Assembly: GCF_009296025.1 (NCBI RefSeq)
Contig: NZ_CP045178.1
Coordinates: 558,001 to 622,000 of the forward strand
DNA length: 64,000 bases
Direction: 5' to 3'
DNA from: Streptomyces tsukubensis
GTDB taxonomy: Bacteria > Actinomycetota > Actinomycetes > Streptomycetales > Streptomycetaceae
The notes beneath the pieces are model-generated. The model saw nothing but the letters and a program-made list of their open reading frames with translations. It ran no database searches and had not been told where the DNA came from. This document shows, piece by piece, positions 25,872-34,223 of this stretch. Position numbers and translations under genes: made by a program. Each line of letters opens with the position of its first letter. The first letter of the stretch is position 1.

Positions 25872-25990
25872 GCATCGCACGGTAGTGGAGGTGGGACGTA
25901 TGAGGACCCCGATATCGGGCCGCATTGCGGACAGGCCCACGATCCGTCGGATCCCTGCTGAGTCTGAGCACCGCAGTTCGGGCAGGTCAT
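25868..25990 (-). CDS. Mini zinc-ribbon protein (first of a pair)
   Basis: A 40-residue protein, MTCPNCGAQTQQGSDGSWAC then PQCG and a Pro-rich tail. Two CPxCG knuckles 15 residues apart make a four-cysteine zinc ribbon that is nearly the entire protein. GAAGGG precedes the ATG at 25990. An in-frame upstream ATG at 26116 has no RBS or recognisable extension. Its partner gene overlaps by 4 bp and repeats the same CxxC-x14/15-CxxC spacing, suggesting duplication. Confidence 0.6.
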   Translation of the reverse strand: MTCPNCGAQTQQGSDGSWACPQCGPISGSSYVPPPLPCDA

Positions 25991-26177
25991 CCCTTCACCC
26001 CCGTACCGTCGATTCGGACGTCTGTTTCGAGGATGCCTCGCCGCTCCCGCTTTCCGGTAGAGCGCCTCCGTACCAGTGATACCCAGGAGCCAGTAGGGGC
26101 GACGTCGGCTGCCCACGGCCTGCGCCGTGGAGCGCCGCGCGCCGCCCCTTGTCCGGGAATTGCTTACTTCCCCGGGT

Positions 26178-26738
26178 TTACTTTTCGGCCCACTTCCGGA
26201 GTGCGGCGCGATCGGCGAAATTCCCGATGTTGGTGTCGATCGGCGAACTTGTGTACTGGTGGAACTTCCACGAGGCCTGGATACGCGGCTTGCCCGCCTT
26301 CGCGCCGTAGTCCGCGATCCACAGACCGTCCCCGGCGAACGAGGTCACATCCCTGTTGAGCCAGAAGTCCCTGTTGCAGTAGAGCAGAACCCGGTGCGTG
26401 GAGCCACGGAGCCTCTGCACCGCCTTGATGAACTTGTCCTTGTCCCCGTTACTGGCGATGCTCCCGTCGCCCGTGGTCTCCCAGTCGACGGCCAGGACGT
26501 CACCTTCGACGCTCGCGCACTTCTCCACGAAGTACTCGGCCTGCGCCTCGATGTTGCCCGGCCACAGGAAATGATAGAAACCCACCACACATCCCGCGTT
26601 GCGGGCTTTTTTTGCCTGAGCGGTCTGTTTCGGATTGATGTAAGAACGGCCTTCCGTCGCCTTCACGAACACAAAAGCCGCGTCCTTCGCATCGAAGGAC
26701 TCCTGGTAGCTGCTGACGTCGATCCCTTTGACGGTCAT
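26178..26738 (-). CDS. GH25 muramidase-like protein without a signal peptide
   Basis: A 186-residue glycoside hydrolase family 25 domain (lysozyme of the phage/autolysin type). The first strand GIDVSSYQESF gives one catalytic-site Asp, and the DxE pair is in VLAVDWETTGDGS. WKFHQYTSSPIDTNIGNFAD is the usual C-terminal signature. It would cleave the MurNAc-GlcNAc bond of peptidoglycan. There is no signal peptide or wall-binding domain, as in some phage endolysins. The ATG at 26738 has GGAGAG about 8 bases upstream. Codon use and base composition are less GC-rich than the neighbours, including an unusual T-run near 26608, so transfer is likely. Confidence 0.88.
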   Translation of the reverse strand: MTVKGIDVSSYQESFDAKDAAFVFVKATEGRSYINPKQTAQAKKARNAGCVVGFYHFLWPGNIEAQAEYFVEKCASVEGDVLAVDWETTGDGSIASNGDKDKFIKAVQRLRGSTHRVLLYCNRDFWLNRDVTSFAGDGLWIADYGAKAGKPRIQASWKFHQYTSSPIDTNIGNFADRAALRKWAEK

Positions 26739-27217
26739 TGGCATACTCTCCAACTCTCCCCACCCACAACGAGCTTACAAGATGATCTGCGAGGAGGTCA
26801 CTGGCGCGGACACGCACACCGGTACCGATCCGGCCGACGCGCCGCCGCCACCGGGTGACAGCGACGCGCCTCAACGCCCGATATGCATACGCGCGTTCGA
26901 GCAAGGCCGGGGCAGGGGCACCACAGTGCCCCTGGGGACTCTGATCGCACGGAGGAGCCCCGACCGGTACGTCACCGTCCGGATACCGGGATCTTCCCTC
27001 AGACCGAAGAGAAACAAATCCCGAGATCCCTAGATCCCGCGATCCCGCGATCCCGCGATCCCGAATTTCCGAAATACAGGAGGCCCGGATTGAACGGTTC
27101 GGTTCGGTTCCGGCGAGACGGCCTGTATGGGCGAAATACCACGACCACGACGAGGGCACGGTCAGAGAATTCGAGCACGACCGAGGACCGACAAGGTCAC
27201 CCGAGGTTTGCGGCCGG
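26739..27217. other. Lower-GC intergenic region
   Basis: About 480 bp between the GH25 gene and a membrane protein gene. It is visibly poorer in G+C than the flanks and contains an 8-bp tandem repeat (27023-27066). Plus-strand frames here have no RBS and no recognisable product. Confidence 0.5.
27023..27066. repeat. GATCCCGC 8-bp tandem repeat
   Basis: About five units of the form GATCCCKM (three perfect GATCCCGC plus degenerate flanking units) occur in tandem. The region is next to the GH25 gene and has the same atypical composition. Confidence 0.75.
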
Positions 27218-28315
27218 TCACGACCGTGCAGCGGTTCCGCACCCCGCGTCGGCGGAGTCCCGCATACGGGTGTCCATCGAGACGCTGCGGTCGTAGGGGT
27301 CGACCTCGGAGCTGTCGCCCGACCCCGCGACCGGGCGCTGGGCCCGGAACACCGGATGGAAGTAGCCGTCCGGTTCGTCGCAACCGCCGTTGGTGGCGTC
27401 CAGCTTGTAGGAGTCGAGGGAGAGCGTCCCCGGCTCGGTTCGCACCTTCTCCGGGTCGTCCCAGCTCAGCACCGTCTCACGGCGGGCTATGACGCGCGTG
27501 ACCTCGTCGCTCCCCGCAGCGGCGCGTACGACCGGGTAGACGTAGGTGACATCGGCGGTCACCTTGAGGGCGCCCCTCTTCCCCTCCTCGTACGTGACCC
27601 GCCCTCGTGTCTTCACGACGTCACCGACGAGCCTGACCTCGGCCTTCGGGAAACGGCTGAACAACATCAGAGGATCGTTCTCCGCACCGGGCGAGTGGAA
27701 GGCCGCGGTGAGATAGTCCTGGACATCCCGCTGCTGGGGGTTGATCAACGAGATCGCCTTCTCCGGGCGCTCCCCGCGCAGCACCCCGGCGTCCAGGCTG
27801 GAGGCTTCGAGGAAGTCCCTGCTGCTGTCGAGCGCCCCCGCGACCTGCTCCTTGTCCATCCAGCCGGTCGCCCGCGCCGTCGGCATGCTGATCCCCGCCG
27901 TCCCGTCCGCCCAGCGCTGCGCCGGTGATCCGGCGAACGGGCGCTTCAGCGTGGCCCGTTCGGCCGCCGCCTCGGTCGCGGGCGGCGCGCTCGGCCGTAC
28001 GGACTCCGCCCCGAGCGGCGTACTCTCGTCGCCTCCTGCCCCGAACCAGCCGGCCACGCGTCCCGGAGTCAGCGCCACGACCACCAGAGCTACGGCGACC
28101 AGCAGCCCGACCAGGTACCAGCCCTTGCCCGTTCGCCGTCCGACGGGTTGGTGTGTCCGCCACCCCGGCGGCTCACCTTTCTCCTCCCGCAGGCGCCGGG
28201 TCACCATCCGGGCCCGCGCCGACGGCTCCTCCGGCGCGCCGGGCGCCCCTGCCGCCGCCTCCCGGAGGAAGCGCTCCCACTCCTCGTCCGGTATGGACGA
28301 CTCATCCTTGCTCAC
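27218..28315 (-). CDS. Single-pass membrane protein of unknown function
   Basis: A 365-residue protein. A cytoplasmic N-terminal segment (MSKDESSIPDEEWERFLREA) is followed by a basic stretch, one transmembrane helix (GWYLVGLLVAVALVVVALTP, about residues 66-85) and a large extracytoplasmic domain. That domain contains ISLINPQQRDVQDYLTAAFH and SRFPKAEVRLVGDVVKTRGR and ends with two cysteines (GGCDEPDGYFHP, DAGCG) that may form a disulfide. It is a familiar Streptomyces-type conserved membrane protein, but I cannot name a function. The GTG at 28315 has GGGAG 6 bases upstream; an ATG at 28336 is an alternative. Confidence 0.7.
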   Translation of the reverse strand: MSKDESSIPDEEWERFLREAAAGAPGAPEEPSARARMVTRRLREEKGEPPGWRTHQPVGRRTGKGWYLVGLLVAVALVVVALTPGRVAGWFGAGGDESTPLGAESVRPSAPPATEAAAERATLKRPFAGSPAQRWADGTAGISMPTARATGWMDKEQVAGALDSSRDFLEASSLDAGVLRGERPEKAISLINPQQRDVQDYLTAAFHSPGAENDPLMLFSRFPKAEVRLVGDVVKTRGRVTYEEGKRGALKVTADVTYVYPVVRAAAGSDEVTRVIARRETVLSWDDPEKVRTEPGTLSLDSYKLDATNGGCDEPDGYFHPVFRAQRPVAGSGDSSEVDPYDRSVSMDTRMRDSADAGCGTAARS

Positions 28316-28460
28316 GCCGAGCTCCCGCCCCTTCACACCCGCCCGGCCCCTCCCCAGGGCCGGTCAATATCCGTGCATCATCACACAGCCGCCCGCACAC
28401 CTGTTCCCACGAGTCCTGCTGCTGCGGGGCCCGTGGGCCGGTTGTACCGGTCGTGGTGGT

Positions 28461-28526
28461 TTGCCGGCCGGGGCGGTCAGGGTGATTCGCCGGTCGAGGC
28501 GGTCGGGGCGGTTCGCCGGTCGGCGG
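28461..28526. repeat. 25-26-bp degenerate tandem repeat
   Basis: Two and a half units beginning TTCGCCGGTCG or TTGCCGGCCG (28461-28485, 28486-28511, 28512-28526) lie in the 230-bp gap between two minus-strand genes. No function is apparent. Confidence 0.5.
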
Positions 28527-28547
28527 TAGCGGGCCGGTCGGCGGGGG

Positions 28548-28859
28548 TCAGCAGAAGACGGTCTGCTTCCACACGCCGATTCCGGTGGTCTCGCGGTACC
28601 GGGTCTGCCCCTTCTTGAGCTTGAAGCAGCGGCTGTCCGCCGCGTACGTCATGATGATCTTCACCTTCACCGTCCTTCCGCAGTTGTTCCTCACCCGGAC
28701 CAGGTAGCCGTTGGCGCTGTTCCTGGTCGTGGTCCTGACGCACATCTTTCCCGCGGCGCCCGGACTCGCCTGTTCCTGTGCCGCCTGCGCGGGCCCTGCG
28801 GTGGCGACCGCCCCGAGGCCGCACACGGCTACGACGGCGAGAGATGCGATCCGTGTCAT
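28548..28859 (-). CDS. Small secreted four-cysteine protein, tendamistat-like pattern
   Basis: A 103-residue precursor. The signal peptide MTRIASLAVVAVCGLGAVAT ends about AQAA. The mature part of about 75 residues has four cysteines and alternating beta-type sequence (GYLVRVRNNCGRTVKVKIIM). The middle cysteines are 18 residues apart within NNCGRTVKVKIIMTY...SRCFKLKKGQ. This resembles the Streptomyces alpha-amylase inhibitor tendamistat (NGCAETVTVKVVY...GLCYAVAPGQ). The inhibitor's Trp-Arg-Tyr triad is not present, so inhibition is not implied. It might be another protein with the same fold. The ATG at 28859 begins the signal peptide. Confidence 0.6.
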   Translation of the reverse strand: MTRIASLAVVAVCGLGAVATAGPAQAAQEQASPGAAGKMCVRTTTRNSANGYLVRVRNNCGRTVKVKIIMTYAADSRCFKLKKGQTRYRETTGIGVWKQTVFC

Positions 28860-29140
28860 GGGTGACTTCGTCACGAGTGGGCCGGGACCCCTCCCGGGGC
28901 TCATCCGTTACAACGGTTCCTGAGCGAACGGCCGCCGCCGGGCCGGGCACGCCAGGAAGGAACGCCGTCCGAGGGGCGGCACCCTTCACCGGTGCCGGCA
29001 GGCGGCCACCGCGCCGACGTTGAGGCTGATGAAGGCTCTCGCGCGCCGCGGATCGCACACCGTGGACGACGGCTCCGCCCGGGGGACGGAACCGTCGTCC
29101 ACGGGCAGTACAGAAGCCGGGGACGGCCGTCCTCCGGTCT
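28860..29140. other. Intergenic region upstream of the small secreted protein gene
   Basis: About 280 bp between repeat copy B and the minus-strand secreted protein gene. A paired GACGACGG/CCGTCGTC motif near 29067-29100 may form a stem. I see no gene. Confidence 0.4.
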
Positions 29141-29252
29141 CCTCAGGGGTCCTTGCAATAGGGGAGTCCGATCAGGCCTCGGGGGCTGAACGCCGCGAGG
29201 TGCGGTGCCGGCCCTCGCGGCTCGGGCTCCCCTATCGCAAGGACCCCTCAGG
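29141..29252. repeat. Dispersed palindromic repeat, copy B (most intact)
   Basis: A 112-bp element with 26-bp near-perfect inverted terminal arms (29141-29166 and 29227-29252, two mismatches). The left arm contains AGGGGTCCTTGCAATAGGGG followed by the core GAGTCCGATCAGGC. The inner part contains GTGCCGGCCCTCGCGGCTCG. The right arm includes the TGA stop of the minus-strand chelatase gene (29248-29250). Confidence 0.9.
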
Positions 29253-29973
29253 CCACCAGAGCCGGTACCTCGGTGGCTCGCCGGGCGAGAGCGTCCACCA
29301 CTCCCGGGTGGGTGCCGAGCGGTGCGGCCACGAGGTCCGCGCCCGCCCGGTGCAACCGGTCGGCGAACAGGCCGGGGGTGAGCAGCCAGGTGGCCACGGC
29401 CACCCGGCGGGCGCCCCCGCGGCGGGCGGCGGCCACCGCCTCCTCGGGTGAGGGGCCGCGCGGGCCCGCCGCCCAGGCCACCGGGATCGGGCCGCGGCCC
29501 AGTCGGCGGGCGAGTTCCGCCGCGACGCCGGTGACCTCGGCGCGGGCGGCTGCCCTGGCCGATCCCGCGGCGGCCAGTACCACCGCGTCGCCCGGTCGGG
29601 CGCCGGCCTCGGCCAGCCGGGCGACGAGGGCGTCGACCACGGACGGGTCGGGACCGAGCGGCGACGTGAGCGTGGTCGCGCCCACCGGGCGGGCCGCGCG
29701 CAGGAGTTGCTCGGGTACATCGCTGCGGACGTGGAAGCCGGAGGCGAGGAAGGCGGGTACGACGGTCACCGTGCGACGGGCCGGGAGGGAGGTGAGCGTC
29801 TCCGTGAGGTTCGGCGGTCGCAGGTCGGCGAAGGCCAGCCGCACCGGTTCCGGCGTGCCGAGCCGTACGGTCAGGCGGGCGGCGAGGTCGTGGGCGGCCG
29901 TGACGCCGGAGGGCAGGCGGGTGCCGTGCACGACGAGGACGACGGCGGCGGCGCGGCGTCGGCGGTCGGTCAT
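29248..29973 (-). CDS. Sirohydrochlorin chelatase (CbiX/SirB type)
   Basis: A 241-residue member of the CbiX/SirB chelatase family. The N-terminal half starts with VVLVVHGTRLPSG, where the His is the usual metal/substrate ligand, and contains VPAFLASGFHVRSDVPEQLL. The second half repeats the fold (VAWAAGPRGPSPEEAVAAAR, ATWLLTPGLFADRL). In this context it most likely inserts iron into sirohydrochlorin to make siroheme for nitrite reductase NirB. Cobalt chelation for cobalamin is the alternative. The ATG overlaps the nnaR stop (ATGA). The stop codon lies in repeat copy B. Confidence 0.85.
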   Translation of the reverse strand: MTDRRRRAAAVVLVVHGTRLPSGVTAAHDLAARLTVRLGTPEPVRLAFADLRPPNLTETLTSLPARRTVTVVPAFLASGFHVRSDVPEQLLRAARPVGATTLTSPLGPDPSVVDALVARLAEAGARPGDAVVLAAAGSARAAARAEVTGVAAELARRLGRGPIPVAWAAGPRGPSPEEAVAAARRGGARRVAVATWLLTPGLFADRLHRAGADLVAAPLGTHPGVVDALARRATEVPALVA

Positions 29974-31100
29974 CCGGCCACCGCCAGCCGGTAGCCCCGT
30001 TTCACGACCGTCTCCACGATGCCCGGAGCCCCGAGTCCTGCTCGCAGCCGGGCGACGGCCGCCTCGACCGCGTGCTCGTCGGTGGCGCCACCCGGCAGTC
30101 CCGCCAGGAGGTCGGGGCGGGCGACCACCCGGCCCGGGTGCGCCGCGAGGGCCCTCAGTACGGCCATGGGGCCCGGGGATACGGGACGTACCAGGTCGTC
30201 GATGAGGACCGCGGTGCCGCGCACCTCAAGACGGTGCCCGGCGGTCACGAGCCGGGTGGCGGCGGCCGGGAGGGCTTCGGTGACCAGGCGGACGAGTCCG
30301 CCCATGCGGTAGCGGTCGGGCCACTGCGCGGGGACGCCTCGGTCGAGGAGCGGCGCCGCGGTGACGGGGCCGACGCACATGGCCCGCACCCGGCCGCGCA
30401 GCGCCGCCTCCACAGCCGGTCCCAGGCCGGCCGCGTCGGCACGGCGGAGCATGCCGAGTGCGGCGAGGGCGCTGGTGAAGGTGACGGCGTCGACGGTGCC
30501 CGCGGCGACGGCGTCGATCAGCCGGTCGAGCGGGGCCGGGTCGACCGGGCCGCTCCAGCGGTAGACCGGCACGGTCACGACGGCGGCGCCCGCGCCGGTG
30601 AGCGCGTCGACCATGTCACGCAGCGGCTCGCCGTGCAGTTGCACGCAGATCCTGCGTCCCGTCAGACCGCCCTCCGCCAGCAGCCGCTCCAGTACCTCCG
30701 CGGAGGACTCCGAGGCGGGCGACCACTCCTCGGTCAGCCCTGCCGCACGGATGGCGCCGCGGGCCTTGGGGCCGCGGGCGAGGAGGGTGGTCCCCGCGAG
30801 GACCGTACGCAGTCGCTCCCCCTCGCCCCAGCCCTCCGCGGCCTCCATCCAGCCGCGGAAGCCGATCCCCGTGGTGGCCACGACCGTGTCGGGCGGCTCT
30901 TCGATCACCGCGCGGGTGGCGGCGAGGAGTTGCCGGTCGTCGGCCAGCGGCAGGATGCTCAGAGCCGGGGCGCGGACGACGTCGGCGCCCCTGCGCCGCA
31001 GCAGCCCCGACAGTTCCTCGGCCCGGCGGGCGGCGGTGACGGCGACGGTGAACCCGGCCAGCGGCCCCGGAGTCCGCGGTGCGGCCGTGGGCGTCTTCAT
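29970..31100 (-). CDS. nnaR: HemD-like transcriptional regulator (NnaR type)
   Basis: A 376-residue protein with two parts. Residues 12-260 are a uroporphyrinogen-III synthase-like domain (GFTVAVTAARRAEELSGLLR; FTSALAALGML). Residues 285-376 are an OmpR-type winged helix (PGPMAVLRALAAHPGRVVAR, then EHAVEAAVARLRAGLGAPGI and VKRGYRLAVAG). This architecture, next to nirB/nasA, is that of NnaR, the nitrate/nitrite assimilation regulator that acts with GlnR in Streptomyces and mycobacteria. It may also have lost or kept synthase activity; that cannot be told here. The ATG at 31100 has GGAGG 7 bases upstream. It is followed by the chelatase with a 4-bp overlap. Confidence 0.85.
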   Translation of the reverse strand: MKTPTAAPRTPGPLAGFTVAVTAARRAEELSGLLRRRGADVVRAPALSILPLADDRQLLAATRAVIEEPPDTVVATTGIGFRGWMEAAEGWGEGERLRTVLAGTTLLARGPKARGAIRAAGLTEEWSPASESSAEVLERLLAEGGLTGRRICVQLHGEPLRDMVDALTGAGAAVVTVPVYRWSGPVDPAPLDRLIDAVAAGTVDAVTFTSALAALGMLRRADAAGLGPAVEAALRGRVRAMCVGPVTAAPLLDRGVPAQWPDRYRMGGLVRLVTEALPAAATRLVTAGHRLEVRGTAVLIDDLVRPVSPGPMAVLRALAAHPGRVVARPDLLAGLPGGATDEHAVEAAVARLRAGLGAPGIVETVVKRGYRLAVAG

Positions 31101-31140
31101 GCGTGCGGCCTCCACGGGGGAACGGACGGGTGGTTCATGC

Positions 31141-31518
31141 TCACCCAGCCTGTGTTTCGTGCGTATTGCCGTCCCAAGACACCTGGATCACGCCGTCCTC
31201 CACGCGGACGGTGTGCACGGGCAGCGCCGCGCGGTCGTCGTCGAGACAGACCCCGGTCAGCAGGTCGAAGACCTGTTTGCCCAGCGGGGAGGCGACGGTA
31301 CGCCGTCCGTCCCTGTCGCCGACGATCCCGTGGCACATGACGGGGGCGCCGGTGTACGGGTCGTGATTGCCGAGGGCGTGCACCGAGCCGTCCCGCAGCC
31401 GGAAGAGAGCGACGGGCGTGCCGTCGGGCAGCAGGGCTCCCCTGCCCTCCTCCACGGGCAGGGCGTCGAGGAGGCAGACGGCGGTGCGGGGCGTGGTGGC
31501 GAGACCGGTCGCTGTCAT
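31141..31518 (-). CDS. nirD: Nitrite reductase small subunit
   Basis: A 125-residue Rieske-fold small subunit of NAD(P)H-dependent assimilatory nitrite reductase. Typical stretches are VCLLDALPVEEGRGALLPDG, VALFRLRDGSVHALGNHDPY and SPLGKQVFDLLTG. As in other NirD proteins, the Cys/His ligands of a true Rieske cluster are absent, so it is thought to stabilise NirB. The ATG at 31518 overlaps the nirB stop by 4 bp (ATGA). Confidence 0.93.
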   Translation of the reverse strand: MTATGLATTPRTAVCLLDALPVEEGRGALLPDGTPVALFRLRDGSVHALGNHDPYTGAPVMCHGIVGDRDGRRTVASPLGKQVFDLLTGVCLDDDRAALPVHTVRVEDGVIQVSWDGNTHETQAG

Positions 31519-34223
31519 CGCAGGACCTCCAGGGGAAGCAGCGGGCGGGAAGGTACGGGCACGGGTTGATCGCGTTCCACGGTGAACTCGATCGCCGGGT
31601 CCCGCACGCCGGGGGCGTTGACGTACGGGGTGAAGCGGGCGAGTGTGGCGGGGTCGTCCAGGGCGGCGCTCCACTCGTCGCGGTAGTCGGCGACGTGCCG
31701 GGCCATCGCCGCGTCCAGTTCGCCGTGGATGCCGAGGCTGTCGTCCACGATCACTGCGCGGAGGTGGTCGAGGCCGCCCTCCATCGCCTCGATCCAGCCG
31801 GCCGTGCGCTGGAGGCGGTCGGCGGTGCGTACGTAGAACATCAGGAAGCGGTCGACGGTACGGATCAGGGTGGCGGTGTCCAGGTCGGTGAGGAACAGTT
31901 CCGCGTGGCGGGGGCGGAACCCTCCGTTGCCGCCGACGTACAGGTTCCAGCCCGCCTCTGTGGCGATGACGCCGATGTCCTTGGAGCGGGCCTCCGCGCA
32001 TTCGCGGGCGCAGCCGGAGACACCTGCCTTGATCTTGTGCGGTGAGCGCAGGCCCCGGTAGCGCAGCTCCAGTTCGACGGCGAGGGAGACGGAGTCCTGG
32101 ACGCCGTAGCGGCACCAGGTGTCGCCCACGCAGGACTTGACGGTACGCAGCGCCTTTCCGTAGGCGTGGCCGGACTCGAATCCGGCGGCGATGAGGCGAC
32201 GCCAGATGGCGGGGAGCTGTTCCAGGCGGGCGCCGAGGAGGTCGATCCGCTGGCCACCGGTGATCTTGGTGTAGAGGCCGAAGTCCCTGGCGACCTCACC
32301 GATGACGATGAGCCGTTCGGGGGTGATCTCGCCGCCGGGCACCCGGGGGACGACCGAGTAGGTGCCGTCGCGCTGCATGTTGGCGAGGTGTCTGTCGTTG
32401 GTGTCCTGGAGCCCGGCGCGGCCGTCGGTGAGTACGTGGTCGGCGGTGTGGAGGGAGGCGAGAACGGAGGCGACGACGGGTTTGCACAGGTCACAGCCGC
32501 TGCCCCGGCCGTATCTGGCGAGCAGGTCGCTGAAGGTGTGGACGCCGGTGGTGCGGACGATCTCGAACAGCTCGGCCCTGGAGAGCGCGAAGTGTTCGCA
32601 GAGCGCGGCGGACTGGGTGACGCCGGCCGAGGCGAGCAGTTGTTTCAGTGTCGGTAGGCAACTGCCGCACCCGGTACCCGCGTTGGTGCACGCCTTGAGC
32701 GCGGGCACGTCGGTGGCCGATTCCTCGGTGACGGCCCGCAGCACCTGGTCCTTGGTGACGGCGTTGCAGGAGCAGACCTGGGCGGCGCCGGGCAGCGCGT
32801 CCAGACCGGTCCCCGCTCCGCCGTCCGCGGCGCCGGGGGCGAGGAGTGCCACCGGGTCGCCGGGCAGGGGCAGGCCGACCATCGGGCGCAGCACGGCGTA
32901 GCCGTCCGTGTCACCGACGAGGACGCCGCCGAGCAGCGTGCGGGTGTCGTCGGAGACGACCAGCTTGCCGTAGGTGCGCGAGACGGGATCGTTGAGTACC
33001 ACCTCCAGTGCGCCGGGGGTGGTGGCCTTGGCGTCGCCGAAGGAGGCCACGTCGACGCCGAGCAGTTTGAGTTGGGTGGAGAGGTCGGCGGGCGGCAGCC
33101 GCGCGTCGTCGCCGAGCAGCCGCGCGGCGACGGTCTCCGCCATGGCGTAGCCGGGGGCGACCAGGCCGAGGCAGCGCCCGTCTAGAGCGGCGACCTCGCC
33201 GATGGCGTGCACATGCGGGTCGCCAGGGGCGCGGCAGGTGGCGGGGTCAGCCACCACGCCGCCGCGCGGCCCGGTCTCCAGCCCCGCTTCGCGGGCCAGT
33301 CGATCGCGCGGGCGCACTCCGGCCGCGAAGACGACGACGTCGGCCTCCACTCGGGTGCCGTCGCCGAGGATCACGCCGGTGACGGCGCCGTCCCGCGTGG
33401 TGATCTCCCGCGTGGCGGTGCCGGTGTGGCAGATCAGGCCGAGGTCGGTGACGAGGTCGCCGAGGAGCGCGCCGCCGCCCTCGTCCAGTTGGACGGCCAT
33501 CAGGTGCGGCGCCAGATCGACGACGTGGGGGGTGAGGCCGAGCAGTCGCAGGGCGTTGGCGGCCTCAAGGCCGAGCAGGCCACCGCCGACGACCAGGCCA
33601 GTACCGGTCTTCGAGGCTGCGGCGGCCACGCGCAGGGCGTCGAGGTCGTCCAGGGTGCGGTAGACGAAACAGCCTCGGGCGTCGTGCCCAGGCACGGGCG
33701 GCACGAAGGGGGCGGAGCCGGTGGCGAGCACCAGTTCGTCGTAGGGGATCCGCTCGCCCGTCGCCGTGGTGACGGTACGGGCCCCGCGGTCGAGGGCGGT
33801 CGCCGGCTCCCCGAGCCGCACGGTGAGCCGGGGGTCGTCGGCAGGCAGGGCGGGGAGGCGCAGTTCCTCCTCCCCCGCGCCGTCGAGGTAGGCGGAGAGC
33901 GACACCCGGTCGTAGGCGGGGCGTGGTTCCTCGGCGAGGACGGTGATGTGGAAGGCGCGTGCGGTGTCACGGTCCAGCAGGGTCGTTACGAAACGATGGC
34001 CTGCCATGCCGTGGCCGACGACGACGACCCGCCGCGGGGCCTCCGCGATCCCTGTGTTCTCCGACCGTCGCGGGCCCCCCGAAAGTCCCGGGTTCTCCGA
34101 CTGCCCCACGGCCTTCGGCGTGCGCGGGTCCCCCGACAGCCCCGAGGTCTCCGACAGCCCCACGGCCTTCGGCGTGCGCGGGCCCCCCGACAGCCCCTGG
34201 GTCTTCGAATGGGGTGTGCTCAT
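31515..34223 (-). CDS. nirB: Nitrite reductase [NAD(P)H] large subunit
   Basis: A 902-residue cytosolic enzyme reducing nitrite to ammonia. An FAD/NAD-binding half starts RRVVVVGHGMAGHRFVTTLL. Two bacterioferritin-ferredoxin-like [2Fe-2S] regions follow (VCSCNAVTKDQVL...GCGSCLPTLKQ and GSGCDLCKPVVAS). The siroheme/[4Fe-4S] half has the ligand cysteines in CVGDTWCRYG and VSGCARECAEA. The first 65 residues are not part of the enzyme: an 18-residue unit with GLSGGPRTPKAVG is repeated almost three times, apparently from DNA slippage. The ATG at 34223 overlaps the upstream gene's stop; AAGGAG lies about 10 bases before it. Confidence 0.95.
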   Translation of the reverse strand: MSTPHSKTQGLSGGPRTPKAVGLSETSGLSGDPRTPKAVGQSENPGLSGGPRRSENTGIAEAPRRVVVVGHGMAGHRFVTTLLDRDTARAFHITVLAEEPRPAYDRVSLSAYLDGAGEEELRLPALPADDPRLTVRLGEPATALDRGARTVTTATGERIPYDELVLATGSAPFVPPVPGHDARGCFVYRTLDDLDALRVAAAASKTGTGLVVGGGLLGLEAANALRLLGLTPHVVDLAPHLMAVQLDEGGGALLGDLVTDLGLICHTGTATREITTRDGAVTGVILGDGTRVEADVVVFAAGVRPRDRLAREAGLETGPRGGVVADPATCRAPGDPHVHAIGEVAALDGRCLGLVAPGYAMAETVAARLLGDDARLPPADLSTQLKLLGVDVASFGDAKATTPGALEVVLNDPVSRTYGKLVVSDDTRTLLGGVLVGDTDGYAVLRPMVGLPLPGDPVALLAPGAADGGAGTGLDALPGAAQVCSCNAVTKDQVLRAVTEESATDVPALKACTNAGTGCGSCLPTLKQLLASAGVTQSAALCEHFALSRAELFEIVRTTGVHTFSDLLARYGRGSGCDLCKPVVASVLASLHTADHVLTDGRAGLQDTNDRHLANMQRDGTYSVVPRVPGGEITPERLIVIGEVARDFGLYTKITGGQRIDLLGARLEQLPAIWRRLIAAGFESGHAYGKALRTVKSCVGDTWCRYGVQDSVSLAVELELRYRGLRSPHKIKAGVSGCARECAEARSKDIGVIATEAGWNLYVGGNGGFRPRHAELFLTDLDTATLIRTVDRFLMFYVRTADRLQRTAGWIEAMEGGLDHLRAVIVDDSLGIHGELDAAMARHVADYRDEWSAALDDPATLARFTPYVNAPGVRDPAIEFTVERDQPVPVPSRPLLPLEVLR
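34104..34200 (-). repeat. 54-bp tandem repeat in the 5' end of nirB
   Basis: The unit starting CCCCACGGCCTTCGGCGTGC at 34104 recurs exactly 54 bp later at 34158, and a decayed third unit lies at about 34065-34103. 54 is a multiple of three, so copy-number change keeps nirB in frame and adds or removes 18 residues. Confidence 0.85.

Noticed and set aside
26728..27033. Possible plus-strand gene opposite the GH25 start
   Set aside because: The first codons are antisense to GH25, no RBS is present, and the sequence has no recognisable features.
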